From NCBI RefSeq assembly GCF_002252505.1, contig NZ_NNRL01000153.1, forward strand, positions 62,001 through 126,000: a DNA stretch of 64,000 bases, in the 5' to 3' direction. Below are positions 57,453-64,000 of the stretch, piece after piece. Under the pieces are notes generated by a model. It saw only the letters and a list, made by a program, of their open reading frames with translations. It did not search any database and was not told the DNA's origin. A program made the translations under genes and the position numbers. The stretch comes from Brucella grignonensis (GTDB lineage: Bacteria > Pseudomonadota > Alphaproteobacteria > Rhizobiales > Rhizobiaceae). Each line of letters opens with the position of its first letter. The stretch's first letter is position 1.

Positions 57453-58394
57453 TTAAGACTTGCGAGCCTTGTCGTTGAACTTGAGCATCTCGATGATCGG
57501 TTCGAAATCCTTAGCTTCGGTCGCCACGAATTCCTGATCCTTGCCGTCGGAAAGGGCGTCAAAGCCAGCCTTGTCCTTCTTCGGCATGTCGAGAAAAGCC
57601 TGCTTGATGTCGGCCTTCAGCTGGTCTGGCAGGGTGCTGAGAACAGCAAACGGACCTTCAGGAAGGAAGTCCGACTTGAAGATGACGCGGAAATCATCCT
57701 TCGTCATTGCCTTGCCGTTGGCATCCTTCAGAACGCCGCGGCTGACCATGCGGGTCAGGTTGGAGTCGGTTTCCGAGTTCCACGAGTTTGCAGCAGCGTC
57801 GGCGGTGCCCTGTGCGAGAGCGAGAACTGCATTTTCATGGCTGCCAGCAAAGAAGTTCTTACCGAAGAACGTATCGACGCTATAGCCTTCGCGGTTGAGG
57901 AAGAAGCGCGGCGCGTTGTTGCCCGACGTGGAGTTCGGATCAACGAGAGCAATGGTCTTGCCCTTCAGGTCATCCATTTTCTGGTACGGGCTGTCGGCGC
58001 GAACATAAACGACCGAATAATAGCCGTTGACTCCGGTGTTGTGACGCTGATTGACGAGTGGTGTGGTTTCAACGCCAGTCATGACGGCGCGGGCATAGGA
58101 AGCCGGGCCATAGAATGCGATCTGGATGTTGCCAGCGCGCTGACCTTCGATGACAGCGGCATAGTCATTGGCGACGCGCAGCGTAACCTTCGTGCCAAGC
58201 TCCTTACCGAGATAGGCAGCCAGAGGCGCATAACGGTCGGAAGTGGTCGAGGCGTTTTCAGCCGGGATAACGCCCAGAACGATTTCCGGATAATCCTTGC
58301 TCCAGTCTGCAGCCTGTGCAGTGGAAGCCATCATTGGCATGGTCAGCGTAGCGGTAAGCGCAGCAGCCGCCAGAAAGTTTCTACGGTTAAGCAT
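57453..58394 (-). CDS. phnD: Phosphonate-binding periplasmic protein
   Basis: A 313-residue solute-binding protein. Signal peptide to about residue 28, with Arg-Arg-Asn-Phe-Leu at the start that resembles but does not fully match a Tat signal. Binding-site segments: Tyr-Gly-Pro-Ala-Ser-Tyr-Ala-Arg-Ala and Asp-Pro-Asn-Ser-Thr-Ser-Gly-Asn-Asn-Ala-Pro. It delivers phosphonate to the PhnE permeases. It lies 57 bp after phnC. Confidence 0.95.
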   Translation of the reverse strand: MLNRRNFLAAAALTATLTMPMMASTAQAADWSKDYPEIVLGVIPAENASTTSDRYAPLAAYLGKELGTKVTLRVANDYAAVIEGQRAGNIQIAFYGPASYARAVMTGVETTPLVNQRHNTGVNGYYSVVYVRADSPYQKMDDLKGKTIALVDPNSTSGNNAPRFFLNREGYSVDTFFGKNFFAGSHENAVLALAQGTADAAANSWNSETDSNLTRMVSRGVLKDANGKAMTKDDFRVIFKSDFLPEGPFAVLSTLPDQLKADIKQAFLDMPKKDKAGFDALSDGKDQEFVATEAKDFEPIIEMLKFNDKARKS

Positions 58395-58451
58395 AGGTAT
58401 CTCCTGTTAATCCCTGATTTTGGAGCGTAATTTTTCCGGAGCGTTGTGTGC

Positions 58452-59279
58452 TCAGGCGGAAAGCTGGCGCAGAACGGCTTCAGCCGACTGCGGAACTGGC
58501 ATTGGCATTGTTTCAGCCTGTTCATCGGCGTCGATGACGTCAGCGGCTTCCATGCCGTAAAGGTCACGTGATGCCATATCCGTCAGCATCGACGGTGTGC
58601 CGCGGAATACGATCTTGCCAGCCGACATGCCGACGAGGCGGTCGCAATAGCTGCGCGCAATATCGAGCGAGTGCAGATTGCAGAGAACCGTTATGCCATA
58701 TTCACGATTGATGCGGCGCAAGGCGTCCATGACGCTGCGGGTGTTGCGTGGATCGAGCGATGCAATCGGCTCGTCGGCAAGAATAATGCGTGGCTGCTGC
58801 ACGAGAGCACGGGCAATGGCCACACGCTGCTGCTGGCCACCCGAAAGTTCATCGGCGCGGTGCGCCGCAAGATGCGCAATATCGAACTGCTGCAAAGCGG
58901 AAAGAGCGATCAGGCGTTCTTCGTCGCTCCAGATACGCAGGAGCGACTTCGGCGTCGAAACATAGTTCAGGCGCCCCATCAGAACGTTGGTCAGAACATC
59001 AAGACGATCAACCAGATTGAAATGCTGGAAAATCATCGCGCATTGCGCGCGCCAGTCACGCAATCCCGAGCCCTTGAGCCCGGTAACATCACGACCGTCC
59101 CAGTGGATGGTCCCTTCTGAAGGCTCAACGAGGCGATTGATCATACGCAGAAGCGTCGACTTGCCAGCGCCCGAGCGCCCGATAATACCCACAAACGTGC
59201 CCGGCTCGATTTCGAGATCAACGCCCGAAACCGCCACCTTGTCATTATAGCGGCGCGTTATGTTGTTCAGTTGAAGCAT
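58452..59279 (-). CDS. phnC: Phosphonate ABC transporter ATPase
   Basis: A 275-residue ABC ATPase. Walker A Gly-Arg-Ser-Gly-Ala-Gly-Lys-Ser-Thr, signature Leu-Ser-Gly-Gly-Gln-Gln-Gln-Arg, Walker B Ile-Ile-Leu-Ala-Asp-Glu-Pro. It powers PhnE import. ATG 59279 follows GGAGACGAATTC; the open frame to 59324 runs into the Pho-box-like repeats and is rejected. It has its own regulatory region after phnN. Confidence 0.95.
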   Translation of the reverse strand: MLQLNNITRRYNDKVAVSGVDLEIEPGTFVGIIGRSGAGKSTLLRMINRLVEPSEGTIHWDGRDVTGLKGSGLRDWRAQCAMIFQHFNLVDRLDVLTNVLMGRLNYVSTPKSLLRIWSDEERLIALSALQQFDIAHLAAHRADELSGGQQQRVAIARALVQQPRIILADEPIASLDPRNTRSVMDALRRINREYGITVLCNLHSLDIARSYCDRLVGMSAGKIVFRGTPSMLTDMASRDLYGMEAADVIDADEQAETMPMPVPQSAEAVLRQLSA

Positions 59280-59315
59280 GAATTCGTCTCCATTCATGCT
59301 CACTCTGAATTGCTT

Positions 59316-59346
59316 CCATGACACTGCAATGAAAGCATAATGACGT
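59316..59346 (-). promoter_or_regulatory. Pho-box-like triple direct repeat upstream of phnC
   Basis: On the minus strand GTCAT, TTCAT and GTCAT occur at exact 11-bp steps (plus-strand positions 40-44, 29-33 and 18-22 of 59300). This is the layout of PhoB sites, 37 bp or more before the phnC ATG. Confidence 0.6.
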
Positions 59347-59348
59347 TT

Positions 59349-59362
59349 GTGTAAATTTACAC
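59349..59362. promoter_or_regulatory. Perfect 14-bp palindrome GTGTAAATTTACAC
   Basis: Adjacent to the Pho-box-like array, in the phnN-phnC gap. It could be an operator for a GntR-type (PhnF-like) or other dimeric regulator; no regulator gene is visible in the window. Confidence 0.5.
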
Positions 59363-59381
59363 GTCACTATAAGAAATCTAA

Positions 59382-59966
59382 TCAAGCGATTGTTTTAACG
59401 CTAATTTCCTGCAAATGTCGCAAGAAGGTCTTTGTGGATACGCTGACTTCGCCGGAATTGTCTATTGTGACAACATCTCCGGCATCGTCATCGAAGCTCA
59501 CTTCACGCGCAAGCCGCGCGGTGATTTCTTCCCGGCTTTCACGACCACGCGATGCAAGTCGTTCTGCCAGAACGTCCGGCTGGGCCGTTATCACGACCAC
59601 AGAACGCGATTTGTAGAGCCTGCGAATATCACCCAGAACCCTACGCGAGACATTGGCGATCACCACCGTACCGTCGGCGATTTCATCATCAAGCGATTTC
59701 GGCAATCCATAGCTCAGGCCATGCGCCTGCCAGTGCAGCGCGAAGGCTCCCTCGCCTGCAGCTTTTTCAAAAGATGCTTCATCCAGACTGTCATGATCTT
59801 CCGTGCCCGGCATTTGCGGGCGGGTGATGATGCGGCGCACAAAATGAAAACGCGTGTCGCCCGCAAGAGCCACACGCGCTGCATCCATGATCGTATCCTT
59901 GCCGGCCCCGCTGGGGCCGACGACGGCGACGAAACAGCCTTTCGGCATATCGGATTGCATCTGCAT
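59382..59966 (-). CDS. phnN: Ribose 1,5-bisphosphate phosphokinase
   Basis: About 194-residue guanylate-kinase-like enzyme that phosphorylates ribose 1,5-bisphosphate to PRPP, the last step of the C-P lyase route. P-loop Gly-Pro-Ser-Gly-Ala-Gly-Lys-Asp-Thr; Arg-Arg-Ile-Ile-Thr-Arg-Pro is the nucleotide-monophosphate-type arm. ATG 59966 overlaps the phnM stop (TGATG), so translation is coupled. Confidence 0.93.
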   Translation of the reverse strand: MQMQSDMPKGCFVAVVGPSGAGKDTIMDAARVALAGDTRFHFVRRIITRPQMPGTEDHDSLDEASFEKAAGEGAFALHWQAHGLSYGLPKSLDDEIADGTVVIANVSRRVLGDIRRLYKSRSVVVITAQPDVLAERLASRGRESREEITARLAREVSFDDDAGDVVTIDNSGEVSVSTKTFLRHLQEISVKTIA

Positions 59967-61105
59967 CAAAGCACCCGTTCGCCTTCGCGCCAGACAGTGC
60001 GCACAACCGGAATTGCACCTTTGGGGCGCACGCGAACGAGATCGGCGCGCTTTCCGATAGCGATTTCGCCGCGATCATCCATAGCCATGGCATCAGCCGG
60101 GTTCTTAGTTACGAGGCGGACAGCCTGTGGCAGCGCAATCGCGCGTTCGCCCGAAGCAAGGCCGAAAGCCGACTGAATAAGGCTGAACGGAATATAATCC
60201 GAAGACAGGATGTCGAGGCTGCCATTATCGACGAGATCGCGTGCGGCGATATTGCCGGAATGCGAACCACCGCGAACGATGTTCGGCGCGCCCATCAGAA
60301 TGGAAAGGCCCGCACCTTTGGAAGCATTGGCCGCTTCCATCGTAGTCGGAAACTCGGCAATCCGCACGCCATGGTCGAGCGATTCATCGACATGCGCACT
60401 GGTCGCATCGTCATGGCTGGCCAGAACGACGCCGCGCGTCACAGCCATCTCGGCAATGGCGCGGCGATGTTTGGCCGAATAGGCGTCCGAATCCGCCATG
60501 CGCTTCTCACAATGCACCCGGAACTCCTCATCCGTGAGCTTCATCTTACGCATGTAATAAGTGCGATAGGTCTCAAGATCAACGAATTGACGCTGTCCCG
60601 GCGCATGATCCATCAGCGAAGCGAGTTTGACGCGATCGTCGCCTGCGAAAAGCTCGAATGTCTCAAGACAATCCGCAGAGGACACTTCGCAGCGCAGATG
60701 CAGAAAATGATCTGCTCGCAGGCGATTTTCGCGAACACCGCTTTCAATGGCATCCGCAAGCATCCGCATATCCTTACCAACGAAGTCGCGGTCATAGTCG
60801 GAGCCGACACGCATCGCATCGAAAACCGTCGTGATGCCCGATGCTGCTACCTGCGCATCATGCGCCTGAACTGCGGCATCGACATTCCAGCGCACTTTCG
60901 GACGCGGCGCATAATGGTTTTCCAGCTGGTCGGTGTGCAACTCGATCAGACCCGGAATGACATAGTCGCCGTCCATGTCATCGCCACCATTGGCATAGCC
61001 CTGATCGATGGCTGCAATTTTGCCGTCACGGATCAGGATAGAACCGGAAACAATCTCGTCAGCGAGCACGATCTGCGCATTTTTCAGAACGATTTCATTA
61101 GCCAT
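59966..61105 (-). CDS. phnM: Alpha-D-ribose 1-methylphosphonate 5-triphosphate diphosphatase
   Basis: A 379-residue amidohydrolase-fold enzyme that removes pyrophosphate from the PhnGHIL product. Metal-binding segments: [11 protein letters not shown], the histidine-rich Phe-Leu-His-Leu-Arg-Cys-Glu region and Leu-Ala-Ser-His-Asp-Asp-Ala-Thr. The start overlaps the acetyltransferase end by 8 bp. Confidence 0.95.
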   Translation of the reverse strand: MANEIVLKNAQIVLADEIVSGSILIRDGKIAAIDQGYANGGDDMDGDYVIPGLIELHTDQLENHYAPRPKVRWNVDAAVQAHDAQVAASGITTVFDAMRVGSDYDRDFVGKDMRMLADAIESGVRENRLRADHFLHLRCEVSSADCLETFELFAGDDRVKLASLMDHAPGQRQFVDLETYRTYYMRKMKLTDEEFRVHCEKRMADSDAYSAKHRRAIAEMAVTRGVVLASHDDATSAHVDESLDHGVRIAEFPTTMEAANASKGAGLSILMGAPNIVRGGSHSGNIAARDLVDNGSLDILSSDYIPFSLIQSAFGLASGERAIALPQAVRLVTKNPADAMAMDDRGEIAIGKRADLVRVRPKGAIPVVRTVWREGERVL

Positions 61106-61754
61106 GGGATAGCTCTTTCATCACCGCATTCGTGTTAGCGGCAGTTTCATATTTCGAGAGGAAAGCTTCGATATCGAGCGCGCGGAAATCATCGAGCGCT
61201 TCACGCAGACGATCGTGGCTCCAGTCCCACCAGGCCAGCAGACCCAGACGATTGCCGGTCGCGGCATCGAAACGTTCGCGAATGAGACGCGCAGGCACAC
61301 CGCCCACAATCGTATAGGGTGCAACGTCCTTGCTCACCACTGCTCCGGCCCCGACAACCGCACCATTGCCAACCGTCACCCCCGGCAAAATGGTGGAGCC
61401 ATGGCCAAGCCATGTGTCGTGACCGATTTTCACAGCATTGCCGCGACGCCACTCAAAAAACTCCGTCTCATCCTTTTCCTCCGGCCAGTAATCACCGGCG
61501 CGGTAGGTGAAATGATGCAGCGTCGGACGCCATGTCGGATGGTTGGTGGCGTTGATGCGCACATGGCTGGCGATATTGGAAAACTTGCCGATTTCCGCAC
61601 ACCAGATTTCGCAATCGACACCGAGATAGGAATAGTCATCGAGCACAGTTTCCGAAACGCGGCTGCGCTCGCCTATCTCTGTGTAGCGACCGAGTGTACA
61701 ACCGCTGACGATGGCGGTTTCATGCACCAGCGGTTCTACCGATAGCTTGGTCAT
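61098..61754 (-). CDS. Hexapeptide-repeat acetyltransferase of the phn operon
   Basis: A 218-residue left-handed beta-helix acyltransferase: isoleucine/valine-led hexapeptides (Val-Ser-Gly-Cys-Thr-Leu, Ile-Gly-Lys-Phe-Ser-Asn-Ile) and the acetyl-CoA region Gly-His-Asp-Thr-Trp-Leu-Gly-His-Gly ... Gly-Gly-Val-Pro-Ala-Arg. It resembles the chloramphenicol/xenobiotic acetyltransferase-like members often found inside phn operons. A role in modifying aminoalkylphosphonates is plausible but inferred. It overlaps phnL (ATGA) and phnM. Confidence 0.9.
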   Translation of the reverse strand: MTKLSVEPLVHETAIVSGCTLGRYTEIGERSRVSETVLDDYSYLGVDCEIWCAEIGKFSNIASHVRINATNHPTWRPTLHHFTYRAGDYWPEEKDETEFFEWRRGNAVKIGHDTWLGHGSTILPGVTVGNGAVVGAGAVVSKDVAPYTIVGGVPARLIRERFDAATGNRLGLLAWWDWSHDRLREALDDFRALDIEAFLSKYETAANTNAVMKELSHG

Positions 61755-62470
61755 GCGGCGGCCCTCGGAGAGAAAGCTGTCACATCGATAATCCGGTCCG
61801 CAACCTCCGTACGCACATCTTCATCGTGGAAGATGCCTAGCATGGCGACGCCCTGCTCCTTCTTGGCCTTGATGAGATCAACCACGACCGCACGGTTCTT
61901 CGCATCGAGTGAGGCGGTCGGCTCATCGAGCAGCAACACCGGATGATCCGTGATGAAACCGCGCGCGATGTTCACGCGCTGCTGTTCGCCGCCGGAGAAG
62001 GTTGCAGGCGGCAAGGCCCACAGCCGTTCCGGCAAGTTGAGCTGTGACAGAAGCTCGCGAGCGCGGTTCAGCGCCACTTCGCGATCGACGCCACGCGCAA
62101 CCAGAGGCTCGGCAACCACATCGATTGCCGCGACGCGCGGCAATGTGCGCAGAAACTGGCTGACATAGCCAATCGTATCGCGCCGAACGGCCAGCACTTC
62201 GCGCGGATCGGCTGTTGCCAGATCCACCATCCGGTCTTCGTGACGAATGAGGATCGAACCTGCATTCACAGCGTAATTGCCATAGACCATCTTGAGAATG
62301 GAGCTTTTACCGGCACCGGAAGGTCCGCCAAGCACGGCGCATTCGCCTGCTTCCAGATTGAAGTCCACGTTACTTACGACTGGCAACTGAATGCCACCTT
62401 GCAAGTGCATCGTGAACGTCTTCGCCAGACCCGACACCGCCAGCGGAGAGGATGTTCTAACTTGTGTCAT
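61751..62470 (-). CDS. phnL: C-P lyase ABC-type subunit PhnL
   Basis: A 239-residue ABC ATPase-like protein. Walker A [10 protein letters not shown], signature Phe-Ser-Gly-Gly-Glu-Gln-Gln-Arg, Walker B Val-Leu-Leu-Leu-Asp-Glu-Pro. It works with PhnGHI in attaching phosphonate to ATP ribose, not in transport. It is separated from phnK by 67 bp, the largest gap in this part. Confidence 0.94.
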   Translation of the reverse strand: MTQVRTSSPLAVSGLAKTFTMHLQGGIQLPVVSNVDFNLEAGECAVLGGPSGAGKSSILKMVYGNYAVNAGSILIRHEDRMVDLATADPREVLAVRRDTIGYVSQFLRTLPRVAAIDVVAEPLVARGVDREVALNRARELLSQLNLPERLWALPPATFSGGEQQRVNIARGFITDHPVLLLDEPTASLDAKNRAVVVDLIKAKKEQGVAMLGIFHDEDVRTEVADRIIDVTAFSPRAAA

Positions 62471-62537
62471 TTCTCACCTCACGCATGAAGTTTCGCTAAT
62501 TTACGAACAACACGCTGCAAACATCTGTTTTAATTTA

Positions 62538-63314
62538 CTAAACCTGCAAAATAGACGACACGAGCAGTTGCGTATATGGCGCCTGCGGGTCATCCAGAAC
62601 GCGGTCGGTCAGGCCCTGTTCGACAATATGGCCGTCTTTCATGACCATGATGCGATGGGACAGAAGCCGGGCTACGGCAAGATCGTGAGTAACGATGATC
62701 ACCGACAGACCAAGATCGCTGACGAGGCCGCGCAACAGATCGAGAAGACGTGCCTGCACGGACACGTCGAGACCGCCGGTCGGTTCATCCATGAAAACAA
62801 GTCGCGGAGCAGTCACCAGATTGCGGGCAATCTGCAAGCGCTGGCGCATGCCGCCAGAGAAGGCGCGCGGCTGATCGTCGATACGGTCGGAAGCGATTTC
62901 GACACGTCCCAGCCATTCCGTGGCCGTCGAGCGGATATTGCCGTAATGGCGTTCACCGACTGCCATCAGGCGTTCGCCGACATTGGCACCAGCCGAAACC
63001 GTCATACGCAATCCGTCTGCCGGGTTCTGATGCACAAAACCCCAGTCGGTCCGCATCAGGAAACGGCGTTCCGCTTCGCCAATCTTGTAGAGATCGCGGA
63101 ATTCACCGTCACGCATCCGGTATTCGACGGTGCCGGAAGTCGGCTCCAGACGGGTTGCCAGACTGTTCAGGAGCGTCGTCTTGCCCGAACCGGATTCGCC
63201 GACGATGGCCAGCACTTCGCCCGGCCACAGATTGAAGGAAATGTCCGCGCAGCCTCGGCGATTGCCGTAAAATTTCGATAGGCTGTTTACTCTCAGCAGG
63301 GGTTCGCTGTTCAT
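62538..63314 (-). CDS. phnK: C-P lyase ABC-type subunit PhnK
   Basis: A 258-residue ABC ATPase-like protein that docks on the PhnGHIJ core. Walker A Gly-Glu-Ser-Gly-Ser-Gly-Lys-Thr-Thr, signature Phe-Ser-Gly-Gly-Met-Arg-Gln-Arg, Walker B Val-Phe-Met-Asp-Glu-Pro. ATG 63314 overlaps the phnJ stop (ATGA). The open frame to 63392 lies inside phnJ and is rejected. Confidence 0.95.
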   Translation of the reverse strand: MNSEPLLRVNSLSKFYGNRRGCADISFNLWPGEVLAIVGESGSGKTTLLNSLATRLEPTSGTVEYRMRDGEFRDLYKIGEAERRFLMRTDWGFVHQNPADGLRMTVSAGANVGERLMAVGERHYGNIRSTATEWLGRVEIASDRIDDQPRAFSGGMRQRLQIARNLVTAPRLVFMDEPTGGLDVSVQARLLDLLRGLVSDLGLSVIIVTHDLAVARLLSHRIMVMKDGHIVEQGLTDRVLDDPQAPYTQLLVSSILQV

Positions 63315-64000
63315 TTTACGGTCTCCTTGGCCGCAGCCTCCTTGTTTGCAGCCAGATGACCGAAATGGCCGTTGGCCTGACGGTCTTCGCAAAAATCAGT
63401 GTCGGAGCAGACGAACATCGAGCCGCCGCGATCATCGAGCACGACCTCATCCAGATAGACGCCCTTCGCGCCACACAGCGCACAGGGTTCCTTGAACTTC
63501 TGCACTTCGAACGGATGATCCTCGAAATCGAGGCTGACCACCTGCGTATAGGGCGGGACGGCATAGATGCGCTTTTCGCGACCGGCACCGAACAGCTGCA
63601 ATGCCGGAGACATATGCATTTTCGGATTGTCGAATTTCGGCGTCGGCGAAGGCGCCATCACATAGCGGCCTTCGATCATCACCGGATAATCGTAGGTCTT
63701 GGCGATATGACCGTGACGCGCAATGTCCTCGTAAAGCTTCACATGCATGAGGCCATATTCGGCAAGCGCGTGCATCTTGCGGGTTTCGGTTTCGCGTGGC
63801 TCCAGAAAACGCAGCGGTTCCGGGATCGGCACCTGATAGACAATCACCTGCCCCTCGGTCAGTGGATATTCCGGGATACGGTGGCGGGTCTGGATGATGG
63901 TCGCCTCGCCCGTATGGGTTGTTACAGCGACATCGGCAGTCTTCTGGAAGAAGGCGCGGATGGAAACGGCATTGGTCGTGTCATCGGCACCCTGATCGAT
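63311..64000 (-). CDS. phnJ: Carbon-phosphorus lyase PhnJ (5' end outside window)
   Basis: About 229 C-terminal residues; the frame stays open to the window edge, so the start lies beyond 64000. PhnJ is the radical-SAM enzyme that breaks the C-P bond, releasing methane from methylphosphonate. Cluster ligands are Cys-x2-Cys and, 22 residues later, a third Cys; the thiyl-radical Cys follows 6 residues after that. This matches E. coli Cys241, 244, 266 and 272 exactly in spacing. phnGHI and a PhnF-like regulator are expected to the right. Confidence 0.96.
   Translation of the reverse strand: MDQGADDTTNAVSIRAFFQKTADVAVTTHTGEATIIQTRHRIPEYPLTEGQVIVYQVPIPEPLRFLEPRETETRKMHALAEYGLMHVKLYEDIARHGHIAKTYDYPVMIEGRYVMAPSPTPKFDNPKMHMSPALQLFGAGREKRIYAVPPYTQVVSLDFEDHPFEVQKFKEPCALCGAKGVYLDEVVLDDRGGSMFVCSDTDFCEDRQANGHFGHLAANKEAAAKETVK

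Overview
The window reads as a piece of the main chromosome of an alphaproteobacterium of the Hyphomicrobiales, most likely Brucella in the broad sense (the Ochrobactrum branch). This rests on protein content and wording that match that group (B12-dependent NrdJ, glutaryl-CoA dehydrogenase with a LysR partner, a C-P lyase operon with a hexapeptide acetyltransferase, GyrA with Ala at the Ser83 position). It also rests on promoters of the CTTGAC-N17-CTATAT type and on short palindromic intergenic repeats typical of this order. No phage, insertion sequence, plasmid gene or CRISPR array was seen. Nearly all genes are housekeeping or metabolic.

Layout. 1-2.1 kb: end of a serine hydrolase and an MscS channel. 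2.4-7.5 kb: nrdJ, then a long intergenic region with a paired-hairpin element and an I78 inhibitor lipoprotein. 7.6-11 kb: NUDIX, gpt, UspA and CinA-like genes. 11.1-14.4 kb: tRNA-Leu(UAA), ilvA and a DEAD-box helicase with a structured leader. 14.5-17.7 kb: a sulfur/cysteine operon (cysK, AlaX-type editing protein, sseA, GNAT). 17.7-24.3 kb: diguanylate cyclase, tiny membrane protein, CoA-transferase, VOC protein, glycine-zipper lipoprotein, methyltransferase and SBF-like transporter. 24.5-29.4 kb: galE, mazG, flavin reductase, nitroreductase and a secreted protein with three internal repeats. 29.4-36.5 kb: thrS, D-Ala-D-Ala carboxypeptidase, yidD with an Fe-S scaffold, folE, hisI and patatin. 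36.6-37.4 kb: two tandem tRNA-Leu(GAG) genes and a molbindin. 37.5-40.8 kb: glutarate/glutaryl-CoA module. 40.8-46.8 kb: LLM oxidoreductase and an RND pump with divergent TetR. 46.9-51.0 kb: tgt, queA, two cyclophilins and coaD. 51.0-55.5 kb: two tiny ORFs, a CPCC protein, gyrA and marC. 55.5-64 kb: phosphonate operon phnJ-K-L-acetyltransferase-M-N-C-D-E-E, entering from the right edge.

How genes work together. The right end imports phosphonates (PhnCDE) and breaks the C-P bond (PhnJ with its Fe-S and thiyl cysteines, then PhnM and PhnN). A Pho-box-like triple repeat precedes phnC and a strong hairpin terminator sits between phnD and phnE. The gcd module should activate glutarate with CoA and oxidise glutaryl-CoA to crotonyl-CoA. 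tgt and queA act in sequence in queuosine synthesis.

Most notable signals: (1) two copies of a 166-bp element, each made of two CTAG-bounded hairpins separated by 13 nt; (2) a TGT enzyme that appears to have lost three of the four canonical zinc ligands; (3) duplicated tRNA-Leu genes whose promoters were duplicated with them; (4) a Pho-box-like array, a separate palindrome and an internal terminator in the phosphonate operon; (5) a pair of overlapping tiny ORFs upstream of a terminator; (6) a secreted protein with three divergent tandem repeats. Nothing here amounts to a clearly new multi-gene system. The paired-hairpin element is the best candidate for something undescribed.
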